Below, in pieces: positions 27,954 through 36,162 of a stretch of 64,000 bases of DNA (positions are counted from its first letter, which is position 1; each line of letters opens with the position of its first letter). The stretch lies in assembly GCA_024707325.1 (NCBI GenBank), contig JANPZY010000001.1:1116001-1180000 (forward strand). The letters run 5' to 3'. Below the pieces are notes generated by a model. The model did not search any database, was not told the origin of the DNA, and was given only the letters and a program-made list of their open reading frames with translations. This DNA is from Opitutus sp. GTDB lineage: Bacteria > Verrucomicrobiota > Verrucomicrobiia > Opitutales > Opitutaceae. A program made the position numbers and the translations under genes.

Positions 27954-28042
27954 ATTGCGGAGTGCGGAGTGCGGACTGCGGATTGCCAGACGGAGCGTCC
28001 ACAGCCCGGCCACTCCGCACTCCGCACTCCGAAATCCGCACT
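27954..28042. repeat. inverted repeat of GCGGAGT units, nuoK-nuoL gap
   Basis: Left arm (27954-27983) has ATTGCGGAGTGCGGAGTGCG-type units. Right arm (28011-28042) has CACTCCGCACTCCGCACTCC-type units in reverse complement. Fills most of the 111-bp gap between nuoK and nuoL and would form a strong hairpin in the transcript. Confidence 0.9.
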
Positions 28043-28060
28043 GGGGGTTGCTTGCTCATG

Positions 28061-28372
28061 TTATCCCTTGAGCCGACTCGCTTCCTTGAGCCGGATGTTT
28101 TTCTGGTGCCGGTAAACGGCGATCACGAGCGCGAGGCCGACGGCGGCTTCGGCGGCGGCAATCGCCAGGCTGAACAAAACGAAGATCACACCGGACGCGG
28201 GCGCCGGGCTCGGGCCGAAACGCCAGAACGCGATGAAGTTCAGGTTTGCCGCATTGAGCATCAGCTCGATGCCGAGCAGCACGAGGATCGAGTTGCTCCG
28301 GGCGAGTGCGGCGGTGAGTCCGATGGCAAAGAGACCGCAGGAAATCAGCAGGCAGATTTGCAGCGGGTTCAT
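28061..28372 (-). CDS. nuoK: NADH-quinone oxidoreductase subunit K
   Basis: 103 residues, three membrane helices. GIELMLNAANLNFIAFWRF holds the conserved TM2 Glu, and SLAIAAAEAAVGLALVIAVYR holds the TM3 Glu used in proton transfer at the NuoK/NuoJ interface. 4-bp overlap with nuoJ (28369-28372). Confidence 0.95.
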   Translation of the reverse strand: MNPLQICLLISCGLFAIGLTAALARSNSILVLLGIELMLNAANLNFIAFWRFGPSPAPASGVIFVLFSLAIAAAEAAVGLALVIAVYRHQKNIRLKEASRLKG

Positions 28373-28941
28373 ACGTGCGAGTCTCCGGAGTTCGACGGCA
28401 GTCTGCCGCGCGAACGCGCGCGAGGGTCGGGATCAGATGAAACGTCGTCGCGCTCAAACGAGGACGCGATGACGGTGGCGCCGATCAAGGCGACCGTGAG
28501 CAGCACGCCCACGAGCAGCAGCGAGGCCGCGTGCGGGCCCATGAGCTGCAAACCGATCTGGCGAACATTGATTTCCGGCGGACGGCCAGCGCCGGGCAGG
28601 AAGCGCGTGCTCAACACCGCGCCCGCGAGCACTCCGGCGAGTGCACCACCGGCGAGCACGGCGGCGATCACGCGCCGCAGCGAACTCGGTTGCACGCGCG
28701 CTTCGTCCATCGAGCGACGCGTGAGCAGCACGGCAAAGAGGACGACCATCGAGATCGCGCCGACGTAGAGGAGGATTTGCGCGAAGCCGACGAACTCGGC
28801 TCCGGCCCACAGGTAAAATGCGCTGACGCCGAGCCACGTCACGATCAGCACGAGCGCGCTGTGGATCAGGTTGCGCAACGACAGCGCCACGGCGGCACTG
28901 GTGAGAATGAGAGCGGCGATGAGGGAGAGGGAGAGCATCAT
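28369..28941 (-). CDS. nuoJ: NADH-quinone oxidoreductase subunit J
   Basis: 190 residues, five membrane helices. Conserved TM3 region AEFVGFAQILLYVGAISMVVLFAVLL. Start is one of two adjacent ATG codons (28941 or 28938). Both lie at the edge of the left arm of the inverted repeat at 28940-29075, so a hairpin there would sit against the start codon. Last gene of the J-K pair. Confidence 0.93.
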   Translation of the reverse strand: MMLSLSLIAALILTSAAVALSLRNLIHSALVLIVTWLGVSAFYLWAGAEFVGFAQILLYVGAISMVVLFAVLLTRRSMDEARVQPSSLRRVIAAVLAGGALAGVLAGAVLSTRFLPGAGRPPEINVRQIGLQLMGPHAASLLLVGVLLTVALIGATVIASSFERDDVSSDPDPRARSRGRLPSNSGDSHV

Positions 28942-29075
28942 TTTCGATTTTCGATTCTCGATTTTCGATGGGCGCTCTGGCTGCACGCGGAGCAGCACGG
29001 ATCCACGATCACGCAGGGCCACCGGCGCGCCTTGGCCGGAGAAATCCAAAATCGAGAATCCAAAATCGAAAATCT
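28940..29075. repeat. inverted repeat of ATTTTCGATTCTCG units, nuoH-nuoJ gap
   Basis: Left arm 28940-28971 (TTTTCGATTTTCGATTCTCG...) and right arm 29042-29075 (...CAAAATCGAGAATCCAAAAT...) in reverse complement, about 70 bp apart. The arms touch the nuoJ start and the nuoH stop. Same family as 30988-31102. Confidence 0.9.
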
Positions 29076-30319
29076 CATGGCGCGTAGCGGTAGGTGCGGG
29101 GGCCGAGGCCGCGGCCGAGACGGCGGCCGAAGGCGATGAAGGGGAGAACCGCGAGACCGATCGACACCGGCCAGCGGGCGATCGCGAAGGCTCCGCCGAG
29201 TTCGCCGGCCTGGAACCAGAACGCGGCGTTGAGAAGGTTGATCAGCGCGAGCGGCACGAGCAGTTTCCACGAAAGCCGCATGAGCTGGTCGATGCGCAGG
29301 CGCAGCAGCGTGCCGCGGATCCAGATCAGCAGGAGGATCATCGCGATCAACTTCAGCCCGAACCACACATACGACGGGATGAACTGCAGGTAAACCGACG
29401 GCGCCTGCCAGCCGCCGAGGAAGAGCGTGACGCCGAGTCCGCACAGCGCGGTCATCCCGAAATACTCGGCCATGAAGAAGAGCGCGTATTTGAAACCTGA
29501 ATACTCCGTGAGGTGACCGGCGATGAGCTCGCTCTCGGCCTCGGGCGAGTCGAAAGGCGAGCGATTGGTCTCCGCGAGCGCGGCGACGAGGAAGATGAGG
29601 AACCCGGCGAAACCCCACGGCGTGAAAACATGCCAGTGAGGGATCACGCCGTGCCACCAGCCACCCTGCGCGAGCACGATGTTTTGGGTGGAGAGCGTGC
29701 CGGTGAGCATCACCACGGGCACGACGGTGAGCAGCAGTGGCAGCTCGTAGCTGATGAGCTGTGCGAGCGCGCGCATGGCGGCGAGGAGCGAGTATTTGTT
29801 CCGGCTCGACCAGCCGGCCATGAAGATCGCGAGTTCCGTCGCCGCCCCGGCGGCGAAGAAATACAACACCGCCGCGTCGAGCTCGAGCGGGATGAGGTGT
29901 CGGCCAAACGGCAACACCGCGAACGTCATCAACGCGAAGCTGCACACGATCACGGGGGCGAGAAAGTGCAGGAGTTTGTCGGCCGCGGCGGGCACGACGT
30001 CTTCCTTCGTCAGCGCTTTGATCGCATCGGCGAACGGCTGCATGAAACCGAACGGTCCGGTGCGATTTGGTCCGAGGCGGTTTTGCAGGCGGCCGAGAAG
30101 TTTGCGCTCCGCGATGGTGAGAAACGCGAAGAACAAGCCGAACACCGCCAGCACGGCGACGATCGTGATCAGGTGATGCACGAGCCACTGTGCGGGCGCG
30201 GGAAACAGATGCACGAACCAGTCGCGGAGTTCGAGCGGTGCGCGTTCGAGAAAGGTCGGGCCGGGAATCGCGAGCGCAGCGAAGGGAGCGTTGAAAAGGG
30301 AAAGAGCGGGCGAAGTCAT
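29075..30319 (-). CDS. nuoH: NADH-quinone oxidoreductase subunit H
   Basis: 414 residues, membrane subunit forming part of the quinone chamber. Family stretches: LTIAERKLLGRLQNRLGPNR, GFMQPFADAIKALTKED, ALAETNRSPFDSPEAESELI and GFKYALFFMAEYFGMT. Longer than E. coli NuoH because of an N-terminal extension (about 45 residues). 4-bp overlap with nuoI; gene order I-H is reversed from the usual H-I. Confidence 0.95.
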   Translation of the reverse strand: MTSPALSLFNAPFAALAIPGPTFLERAPLELRDWFVHLFPAPAQWLVHHLITIVAVLAVFGLFFAFLTIAERKLLGRLQNRLGPNRTGPFGFMQPFADAIKALTKEDVVPAAADKLLHFLAPVIVCSFALMTFAVLPFGRHLIPLELDAAVLYFFAAGAATELAIFMAGWSSRNKYSLLAAMRALAQLISYELPLLLTVVPVVMLTGTLSTQNIVLAQGGWWHGVIPHWHVFTPWGFAGFLIFLVAALAETNRSPFDSPEAESELIAGHLTEYSGFKYALFFMAEYFGMTALCGLGVTLFLGGWQAPSVYLQFIPSYVWFGLKLIAMILLLIWIRGTLLRLRIDQLMRLSWKLLVPLALINLLNAAFWFQAGELGGAFAIARWPVSIGLAVLPFIAFGRRLGRGLGPRTYRYAP

Positions 30320-30981
30320 GCAGCGGGCGGAGGCTTCGGGGCGTCCGCGCTCGGCGCGTCAGCGGTTTTCGTCGTCGGTGCCGCGGTAGCAGCTGCTTTG
30401 GCAGCGGCGGCCTTGGCGGCGGCAGCAGCGGCCGCGGCCTTCGCTTTCTCCTCGGCGGCTTTGCGCTCGGCGGCGAGGCGAGTGTCGACCTCTTCGGCCT
30501 CGGTGGGACGAATCTGGTGAAAATAACTATTCGGTTTCGCGAGCTGCTCGCGCTTCAGCAACAGGTCCGTGAAGCGATCGCCCGCGGCGATCTCGAACAC
30601 CTGATCCATCTTGATCGCATCGAACGGGCAGACCTCGACGCAGATCTGGCAGCTCATGCACACGGACGTGTCGATTTCGAAGACCGCGGGATAGATCTGC
30701 ATCTTGCCCGTGGCGTCGGGTTTCTTGTCCTTCGATTTCTCGATGTAGATGCACTGTGGCGGACATTCCTTCTCGCAAATCTGGCAGGCGACGCAGCGCA
30801 GCGTGCCCATCGGATCCTCGGCGTTTTCGGTGACGAGGAACGGGAAATTGCGATACGCCTCCGGAATCGGCAGGCGCTGCTCGGGATACTCGACCGTCAC
30901 CATCCGCTCGGGCGAGCGATAGCTCCCGACGAAGTTTTTCGCCGTGACCGCGAGACCTTTGAGTATGCCGGAACCGAGCAT
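30316..30981 (-). CDS. nuoI: NADH-quinone oxidoreductase subunit I with alanine-rich tail
   Basis: 221 residues. Ferredoxin-like subunit holding two 4Fe-4S clusters: CVACQICEKECPPQCI and CMSCQICVEVCPFDAI. Start ATG 30981 (MLGSGILKGLAVTAKNFVG). The last 60 or so residues form a low-complexity tail of Ala/Lys/Glu then Ala/Pro/Thr/Asp (KAAEEKAKAAAAAAAAKAAA and beyond). It is not part of the family core and probably extends into the cytosol. It follows nuoD directly, since nuoE, nuoF and nuoG are absent. Confidence 0.95.
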   Translation of the reverse strand: MLGSGILKGLAVTAKNFVGSYRSPERMVTVEYPEQRLPIPEAYRNFPFLVTENAEDPMGTLRCVACQICEKECPPQCIYIEKSKDKKPDATGKMQIYPAVFEIDTSVCMSCQICVEVCPFDAIKMDQVFEIAAGDRFTDLLLKREQLAKPNSYFHQIRPTEAEEVDTRLAAERKAAEEKAKAAAAAAAAKAAAAKAAATAAPTTKTADAPSADAPKPPPAA

Positions 30982-30987
30982 GGAGTT

Positions 30988-31102
30988 ATTTTCGATTTTG
31001 GATTCTCGATTTTCGATTGAGTCGGAATCCGCTCCCACGCGCGGGTGTCGATTGGCGTCCGCAGGACACAATCGAAAATCCAGAATCGAAAATCGAAAAT
31101 CC
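30988..31102. repeat. inverted repeat of ATTTTCGATT units, nuoD-nuoI gap
   Basis: Left arm 30988-31021 and right arm 31070-31102 are reverse complements built from ATTTTCGAT and ATTCTCGAT units. Fills the 123-bp gap between nuoD and nuoI. Same family as 28940-29075. Confidence 0.9.
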
Positions 31103-31104
31103 GT

Positions 31105-32307
31105 TCATCGGTCTACTTCGCCGAGCACGATATCGATGCTGCCGAGGATCACGACGGCGTCGGCGACGGTGTGGCCGAGGCACATGTCCTCGAGCACGGT
31201 GAGGTTGACGAACGACGGCGGGCGCACGCGGTAGCGATACGGATTCGGCATGCCGTCGCTGATGAGATAAAAACCGATCTCACCCTTCGGTCCTTCGATC
31301 CGACCGTAGGCTTCGCCGGCGCGCGGACGGAAACCGCGGAGCTTCGCCTTCGGGTCCATGATCGGGCCGAGCGGCATCTCGGAGATCGCCTGTTGGAGAA
31401 TCTTCACCGACTCGCGCATCTCGAGGATGCGCATCATGTAGCGGTCGTAGGTGTCGCCGTGCTCGCCGAGCGGCACGCGGAAATCGAAGCGCGGATAAAA
31501 ACCGTAGCCGTCGACTTTGCGCAGATCGTAGTCGACGCCGGAGGCGCGCAGCATCGGGCCGGTGATGCCGGCGGAGATCGCGAGTTCGCGCGAGAGCCGG
31601 CCCACGCCCTGTGTGCGGGCGAGCATGATCTCGTTGCCCGTGAGCATCGCCTCGAACTCGTCGAGGAAACGCGGGAAATTCTGCACAACCTTGTTGGCCG
31701 CCGCGAGCCACTCGGGCGTCGGGTCGACACGGCAACCGCCGAAGCGCTGGTAGTTGCACATCATGCGCGAACCCGTGAGCGCCTCGAAGAGATCGAGGAT
31801 CTTTTCGCGCTCGCGAAACGCATACAGCAGCGGCGTGAACGACGTGCCGAGGTCGTTGAACAAAAACCCGACCAGGCACATGTGGTTCACGAGCCGCGTG
31901 AGCTCGCCCATGATGATGCGCAGATACTCGGCGCGCTCCGGGACGTTGAGGCCGGCGAGTTTTTCCACCGCGAGCGCGTAGGCCCAGTTGTTCGTCATCG
32001 AACACAGGTAATCGAGCCGATCCGTGTAGGGCATCGACGCGAGATACGTGGTGTTCTCGCCGAGCTTCTCGTGGTTGCGATGGAGATAACCGAAGACCGG
32101 CTTCAGCTTCACGATCGTCTCGCCGTCGAGCGTTGCGACCATGCGAAACACACCGTGCGTCGACGGGTGTTGCGGGCCCATCGAAATCTCGAGCAAATCG
32201 CCGTGAAACTCGTCGTGCACGGCGCGGACGGTGGGGCCGGAGCCGCCCGCCCAGGCGGGCGGAGTTGAGAGTTGAGGGTTGAGCGTTGAGGGATCGGAGG
32301 AACTCAT
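31105..32307 (-). CDS. nuoD: NADH-quinone oxidoreductase subunit D
   Basis: 400 residues, 49-kDa-type subunit that forms the quinone site with Nuo[53 protein letters not shown] and the C-terminal DIVLGEVDR are family signatures. The first 30 residues ([16 protein letters not shown]) are encoded by a GTTGAGAGTTGAGGG-type repeat and lie outside the conserved domain, so the repeat appears tolerated inside the gene. Start ATG 32307 overlaps nuoC by 4 bp. Confidence 0.94.
   Translation of the reverse strand: MSSSDPSTLNPQLSTPPAWAGGSGPTVRAVHDEFHGDLLEISMGPQHPSTHGVFRMVATLDGETIVKLKPVFGYLHRNHEKLGENTTYLASMPYTDRLDYLCSMTNNWAYALAVEKLAGLNVPERAEYLRIIMGELTRLVNHMCLVGFLFNDLGTSFTPLLYAFREREKILDLFEALTGSRMMCNYQRFGGCRVDPTPEWLAAANKVVQNFPRFLDEFEAMLTGNEIMLARTQGVGRLSRELAISAGITGPMLRASGVDYDLRKVDGYGFYPRFDFRVPLGEHGDTYDRYMMRILEMRESVKILQQAISEMPLGPIMDPKAKLRGFRPRAGEAYGRIEGPKGEIGFYLISDGMPNPYRYRVRPPSFVNLTVLEDMCLGHTVADAVVILGSIDIVLGEVDR
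32244..32292. repeat. GTTGAG-unit repeat within the nuoD 5' end
   Basis: A CGCCCGCC-AG-GCGGGCG palindrome followed by GGAGTTGAGAGTTGAGGG plus TTGAGCGTTGAGGG. The complementary units (CTCAACTCTCAACCCTC) recur inside the second gltB at 59702-59729. Both copies are in frame. Confidence 0.75.
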
Positions 32308-32975
32308 GCGGTGCCTCCTTCGTTCATCGCGGCGGCGGGCGGCGGCGGGTAGTGTTTCTTCGCGCGCTCGAGCACTTCGCCGTGCGGCGTGGGCTCCCAC
32401 TCGAAATCGTCGGGCGACACGTAGTCCTTGCGCATCGGGTGGTCCTTGAACTGGTCCCACATCAGAATGCGGCGCAGATCCGGATGGCCCTCGAACACGA
32501 CGCCGTAGAGATCGAACACCTCGCGTTCCTGAAACTCCGCGGCGCGCCACACCGGCGTGAGCGACGGCACGGTGACCTGATCGGTGCGGTTGCCCGTGCG
32601 CAGTCGCAGGATCACGGGCCCGTGCTTCTTCGACATCGAATAAAGGTGGTAAACGACTTCGAGGTAACCGGGTTGCAGGCGCTTCGTTTTCGTTTCGACC
32701 ACCTTCGGCGGCGCCTCGGGATTCGCGGGATCGGCGACGGTGGTTTTTACCGTTTCGACGATCTCCTTGTCGGGCCAATCCACGCCCGTGACGTTCGAGC
32801 AATAATCCAACCGCAACTCCGCATCGTCGCGCAGCCATTCGGCGATCGCGCGCGCGTGCGCCGCGTCGAGCAACAGCGACGGCTGATCCGCCGCCGCGGT
32901 GTTCGCGATGAGCGTCACGGTTGCGCCCGGGAAACGGGCGAGCAGGCGTTCGCGAATCTGTTCGAGCGTTTCCAC
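32304..32975 (-). CDS. nuoC: NADH-quinone oxidoreductase subunit C
   Basis: 223 residues, 30-kDa-type subunit. GTG start at 32975. Conserved: [40 protein letters not shown] and [18 protein letters not shown]. Not fused to nuoD. A 146-bp gap with an inverted repeat separates it from nuoB. Confidence 0.95.
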   Translation of the reverse strand: METLEQIRERLLARFPGATVTLIANTAAADQPSLLLDAAHARAIAEWLRDDAELRLDYCSNVTGVDWPDKEIVETVKTTVADPANPEAPPKVVETKTKRLQPGYLEVVYHLYSMSKKHGPVILRLRTGNRTDQVTVPSLTPVWRAAEFQEREVFDLYGVVFEGHPDLRRILMWDQFKDHPMRKDYVSPDDFEWEPTPHGEVLERAKKHYPPPPAAAMNEGGTA

Positions 32976-33000
32976 GGCTTAGCAGCGTTCCCCTGCGTTT

Positions 33001-33094
33001 GTCATTCTGAGCGCAGCGAAGAATCCACTTGGAGAATCGCAGCCTCTCAGCGCAGTGAAGCGCACACTGGATTCTTCGCTGTGCTCAGAATGAC
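33001..33094. repeat. GTCATTCTGAGC inverted repeat, nuoB-nuoC gap
   Basis: Left arm GTCATTCTGAGCGCAGCGAA (33001-33028) pairs with right arm CTGGATTCTTCGCTGTGCTC... (33067-33094). This GTCATTCTGAGCG...GAAGAATCC sequence is a dispersed intergenic repeat type known from several bacterial phyla. Confidence 0.9.
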
Positions 33095-33121
33095 AGGAGG
33101 AGTTGAGGCGGGCGTGCATGA

Positions 33122-33772
33122 TCAGGCCTTGCCGGTGCGGACGATCGTCGGCGGTTGCCAGAGTTCGTCGTTCTTGGGCGGCACGAGATCGTGCGCGCCG
33201 AATTCAGGGATGGGATGCTCGCTCGGTTTGTCGGGCTGCGTGTGGCGCGCGGCGTCGGGGCCGGCGAGTCGCTCGGCTTTGATTTTCTTTTGCAGCTCCA
33301 TCAACCCGTTGAGCAGCGCCTCCGGGCGCGGCGGGCAGCCGGGGATGTAGATGTCGACCGGGATGAAGCGATCGATGCCCTTCAAAACATTGTAGCCCTG
33401 CTTGAACGGTCCGCCCGAGATCGCGCACGCGCCCATCGCGATGCAGTATTTCGGCTCGGGCATCTGGTTCCAGAGCCGCACGACCTGTGGCGCCATCTTC
33501 TTCGTGACCGTGCCCGACACGATCATCAGGTCGGCCTGGCGCGGCGACGGCCGGAAAATCTCCGCGCCAAACCGCGCGATGTCGAAGCGCGCCGTGGCGG
33601 TGGCGATCATCTCGATCGCGCAACACGCGAGGCCGAATTGCAGCGGCCAGATCGAGTTGCTCCGCCCCCAGTTATAAAGCTCCTCCAGACTCGTGAGCAG
33701 GATGCCGTGGCGACGCAGATCTTCGCGCTCGGCATCGCTGAGGGGAGCGGGACTGGCGGGCGCGTCGCTCAT
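33122..33772 (-). CDS. nuoB: NADH-quinone oxidoreductase subunit B
   Basis: 216 residues, 20-kDa-type subunit carrying cluster N2. Ligand cysteines in [19 protein letters not shown] and [12 protein letters not shown]. The C-terminal 45 residues ([20 protein letters not shown] on) extend past the family core. 1 bp from nuoA. Confidence 0.96.
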   Translation of the reverse strand: MSDAPASPAPLSDAEREDLRRHGILLTSLEELYNWGRSNSIWPLQFGLACCAIEMIATATARFDIARFGAEIFRPSPRQADLMIVSGTVTKKMAPQVVRLWNQMPEPKYCIAMGACAISGGPFKQGYNVLKGIDRFIPVDIYIPGCPPRPEALLNGLMELQKKIKAERLAGPDAARHTQPDKPSEHPIPEFGAHDLVPPKNDELWQPPTIVRTGKA

Positions 33773-33773
33773 A

Positions 33774-34145
33774 TTATTTCCACTCCAGGTAGCCGCGGTG
33801 CCAGGCCCACACGAGGCCCTCCGCGAGCAACAGGATAAACACCAGCATCGTCAGCAGCGCGCCGGCCGGGAGCCCGGTGAACGCCACCGCAAACGGCAGC
33901 AGAAACAGCACCTCCACGTCGAAGATCAGGAAGAAGATCGCATACAGGTAATAGTGCGCCTTGAACTGGATCCACGAGTCGCCGCTCGCCTCGAGGCCGC
34001 ACTCATACGTGGAGTTTTTCAGCGCGCCGGGTTTCGCCGGTTGAAAGAAGCGCACCCACAACCGCGCCACGCCCAGCATCGCCAGTGGAAACGCGAGCGC
34101 CACCGCCAGAAACAATGCAAGAAATGCATAGGGATGGTCGGTCAT
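33774..34145 (-). CDS. nuoA: NADH-quinone oxidoreductase subunit A
   Basis: 123 residues, three membrane helices. Family motifs [20 protein letters not shown] and [20 protein letters not shown]. First gene of the operon; the promoter should lie in the repeat-filled region 34146-34757. Confidence 0.95.
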   Translation of the reverse strand: MTDHPYAFLALFLAVALAFPLAMLGVARLWVRFFQPAKPGALKNSTYECGLEASGDSWIQFKAHYYLYAIFFLIFDVEVLFLLPFAVAFTGLPAGALLTMLVFILLLAEGLVWAWHRGYLEWK

Positions 34146-34295
34146 AAGCTGCGGAGGTAAGCGTAGCTGAAGATGAAATGACCCCTCGAAATCACAATGT
34201 CGAACCGCCGCCCTTTTTTGGCCAAGCCTGCGCGCCGATTGGCCGAAAGGAAACAGGTGCTAATGCCCGGCGCGAGGTGCGGATGGACAAGAAGA

Positions 34296-34340
34296 ATTAC
34301 ACAGAGGGCACGAGAGGAAACACGAAGTTCACGGAGAACC
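34296..34340. repeat. CACAGAGG/CACGAAG dispersed repeat
   Basis: ATTACACAGAGGGCACGAG then GGAAACACGAAGTTCACGGA, a quasi-tandem purine-rich unit of a type common between genes in environmental bacteria. One copy in the window. Confidence 0.55.
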
Positions 34341-34346
34341 GATGCA

Positions 34347-34533
34347 GCGGGGCGTGAGTCGTGCCACGTGGCGCACCGGGTCGCGACAAGGTGCGGCTCA
34401 AGTCGGGACCGAGTGCGGACGGAGTCGGAACAAGGTGCGTGCACGGTCGAGCCTCGGTGCGCACCGGGTCGCGACAAGGTGCGGCATGAGTTGAGCCACG
34501 GTGCGGACCGGGTCGGGATCGTGTGCGGGCCTG
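34347..34533. repeat. 11-bp-periodic array, alternating GTG/GTC
   Basis: From 34380 to 34523, GTC and GTG alternate every 11 bp for 14 markers (34380, 34391, 34402 ... 34523; one is GTT). The 22-bp super-unit is CGCACCGGGTC + GCGACAAGGTG, and one 26-bp stretch is repeated exactly (from 34372 and from 34460). Not a CRISPR: no unique spacers. Not coding: 11 is not a multiple of 3 and no conserved protein spans it. Confidence 0.9.
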
Positions 34534-34594
34534 GAGCTGCGGCGCCCTCGCCGCGGCTTGAGCGCATCGGACGCGACGAGGGCGTCGCGGCTCC
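34532..34594. repeat. REP-like inverted pair (GGAGCTGCGGCGCCCTCG type)
   Basis: Left unit 34532-34559 (GGAGCTGCGGCGCCCTCGCC...) and right unit 34570-34594 (ACGCGACGAGGGCGTCGCGG...) in inverted orientation; each can fold on itself. Confidence 0.7.
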
Positions 34595-34608
34595 ATCTTC
34601 GTGAAACC

Positions 34609-34653
34609 GGTGGAGCCCGGCGTCCCCGCCGGGCTGTTCGGCGGGGCTCCACC
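34609..34653. repeat. REPIN-like unit, right half truncated
   Basis: GGTGGAGCCCGGCGTCCCC then GCCGGGCTGTT (34609-34638), followed by an inverted, shortened partner CGGCGGGGCTCCACC (34639-34653). Same family as 9092-9170 and 62913-62993. Confidence 0.85.
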
Positions 34654-34684
34654 AAAAGAGCGGTAGTCGAAAACTGGATACAGC

Positions 34685-34714
34685 AAAGCCCGCCGGGAGA
34701 GGCGGGCTTTGCTT
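34685..34714. terminator. terminator hairpin downstream of recA
   Basis: Stem AAAGCCCGCC/GGCGGGCTTT with loop GGGAGA, about 45 nt past the recA stop on the minus strand. The T-rich side (CTTTGCTTTT) is on the plus strand, so termination on minus is less certain. Confidence 0.6.
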
Positions 34715-34757
34715 TTGAAGGCGGACGTCTCGGAGAGACGCCCCGACCGGAAACGGT

Positions 34758-35831
34758 TTACTCGGCGACTTCGCCGGTGAGGTCTTCGCCGCCTTTGACG
34801 TTCACCTTTTCGAGGATGGCTTTGGTGATCTTCTCGGCGAGTTCGGGCTTTTCCTTGAGAGCCGTTTTGGCGGCGTCGCGGCCCTGGCCGACGAGGCTGC
34901 CTTCGTAGGCGATCCAGGCGCCTTTCTTCTCGAGAATCTTGTGCTCGAGGCCGAGGTCGAGGATGGAGCCGACCTTCGAGATGCCTTCGTCATACATGAT
35001 GTCGAACTCGCACTCGGTGAACGGCGGGGCGACCTTGTTCTTCACGACTTTGATCTTGGTGCGGTTGCCGACGACTTTGCCTTCGGGGGTCTTGATCTGG
35101 TCCTTGCGGCGGATGTCGACGCGAACGGAGGCGAAGAACTTGAGCGCGCGGCCGCCGGAGGTGGTTTCCGGGTTGCCGAACATGACGCCGATCTTTTCGC
35201 GAATCTGATTGGTGAAAATGCAGATGCAGTTCGTCTTGCTGACGACAGCGGTGAGGCGGCGCATGGCCTGCGACATGAGGCGGGCTTGGGCGCCGACGGT
35301 GGCATCGCCCATCTGGCCGTCGAGTTCGGCCTTGGTGGTGAGGGCGGCGACGGAGTCGAGGATGATGACGTCGATCGAGTTGGAGCGGATGAGCGTCTCC
35401 ATGATGTTAAGCGCGTCCTCGCCGGAGTCGGGCTGGGAGACGAGGAGGTCGTCGAGGTTCACGCCGACGACTTTCGCGTATTTCGGGTCGAGCGCGTGCT
35501 CGACGTCGATGAAGGCGGCGAGGCCGCCGCGCTTTTGCGCTTCGGCGATGACGCTCAAGCAGAAGGTGGTTTTACCGGAGGATTCGGGGCCGTAGATCTC
35601 GATGATGCGGCCTTTCGGGAGGCCGCCGACGCCGAGGGCGAGGTCGATCGCGAGGGAACCGGTGGAGAGGGTCTCGACCTTCATCTTCTGCGAGTCGCCG
35701 AGGCGCATGATGGAGCCGTCGCCGAACTGTTTGGTGATGGAGGAGAGCGCGAGCTCGATGTTTTTCTCGCGAGAGGCGCTGGCGGAAACGACAGCGGTGG
35801 AAGCGGTTTTGGCGGGGGCGGCTTTGGACAT
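34758..35831 (-). CDS. recA: recombinase RecA
   Basis: 357 residues. ATP-dependent strand exchange and LexA co-protease. Walker [10 protein letters not shown], Walker [11 protein letters not shown], loop L1 [20 protein letters not shown], loop L2 with [21 protein letters not shown]-terminal [16 protein letters not shown] is typical. No recX follows on this strand. No clear LexA box in the upstream 330 bp. Confidence 0.97.
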   Translation of the reverse strand: MSKAAPAKTASTAVVSASASREKNIELALSSITKQFGDGSIMRLGDSQKMKVETLSTGSLAIDLALGVGGLPKGRIIEIYGPESSGKTTFCLSVIAEAQKRGGLAAFIDVEHALDPKYAKVVGVNLDDLLVSQPDSGEDALNIMETLIRSNSIDVIILDSVAALTTKAELDGQMGDATVGAQARLMSQAMRRLTAVVSKTNCICIFTNQIREKIGVMFGNPETTSGGRALKFFASVRVDIRRKDQIKTPEGKVVGNRTKIKVVKNKVAPPFTECEFDIMYDEGISKVGSILDLGLEHKILEKKGAWIAYEGSLVGQGRDAAKTALKEKPELAEKITKAILEKVNVKGGEDLTGEVAE

Positions 35832-36162
35832 GGGAAGAGAGACGAGGACGAGTTGAGCGGAGCGCCGAGAGTAAACGAAGGCGCTGACGAGGTTATGTCA
35901 GGAGTCTTTCGGGGATGGGGGCGGAGCGGGCAAGCGTGGAGTGCCCGGGCGGGAGAAATTCCCGGGTGGGACGCGAGGGGAGAGGGCGACGGGAAGCGCG
36001 GCGATGCTCGGGAAATCGCGACGCGATATTTTTACGGTTTCAAACGGCTAAAAATCAGGAAACTGCAAAAGCGGAGGCGTTCGGATCTAGATTTTGCCTC
36101 GGGTGCAAGGAGCGACTGGTTGCAGGAAACATGCGTGCGGTCCCGCCTCACACGCAAATCCC
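35832..36162. other. divergent intergenic region, recA / PEP-CTERM gene
   Basis: 331 bp with an inverted CCCGGGCGGGAGAAATTCCCG-like palindrome near 35948-35968 and an AT-rich patch at 36027-36070 (ATATTTTTACGGTTTCAAAC), a likely promoter for the plus-strand gene. No RNA gene or repeat family recognised. Confidence 0.5.

Larger units (their letters stand above)
34146..34757. other. 612-bp intergenic region packed with repeats, recA end to nuoA start
   Basis: Contains a CACAGAGGGCACGAG-type repeat (34296-34340), the longest 11-bp-periodic array (34347-34533), a REP-like inverted pair (34532-34594), a REPIN-like unit (34609-34653) and a terminator hairpin (34685-34714). No gene. The nuo promoter is probably at 34150-34290, but I cannot point to clear elements. 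Confidence 0.75.

Noticed and set aside
21474-28768. Long plus-strand open frames (635, 260, 412, 330 and 592 codons) opposite the nuo genes
   Set aside because: Highly charged Arg/Glu/His-rich translations opposite conserved membrane proteins; artefacts of codon bias.
34347-34533. CRISPR-like array
   Set aside because: Units are contiguous with no unique spacers, only 11 bp long, and no cas genes are near.
34142-34686. Open frames through the 11-bp array (for example 34142-34567 minus, 34197-34604 plus)
   Set aside because: An 11-bp repeat yields 11-residue repeats in every frame, so these peptides are by-products. No start signal, no domain and no conservation signal.
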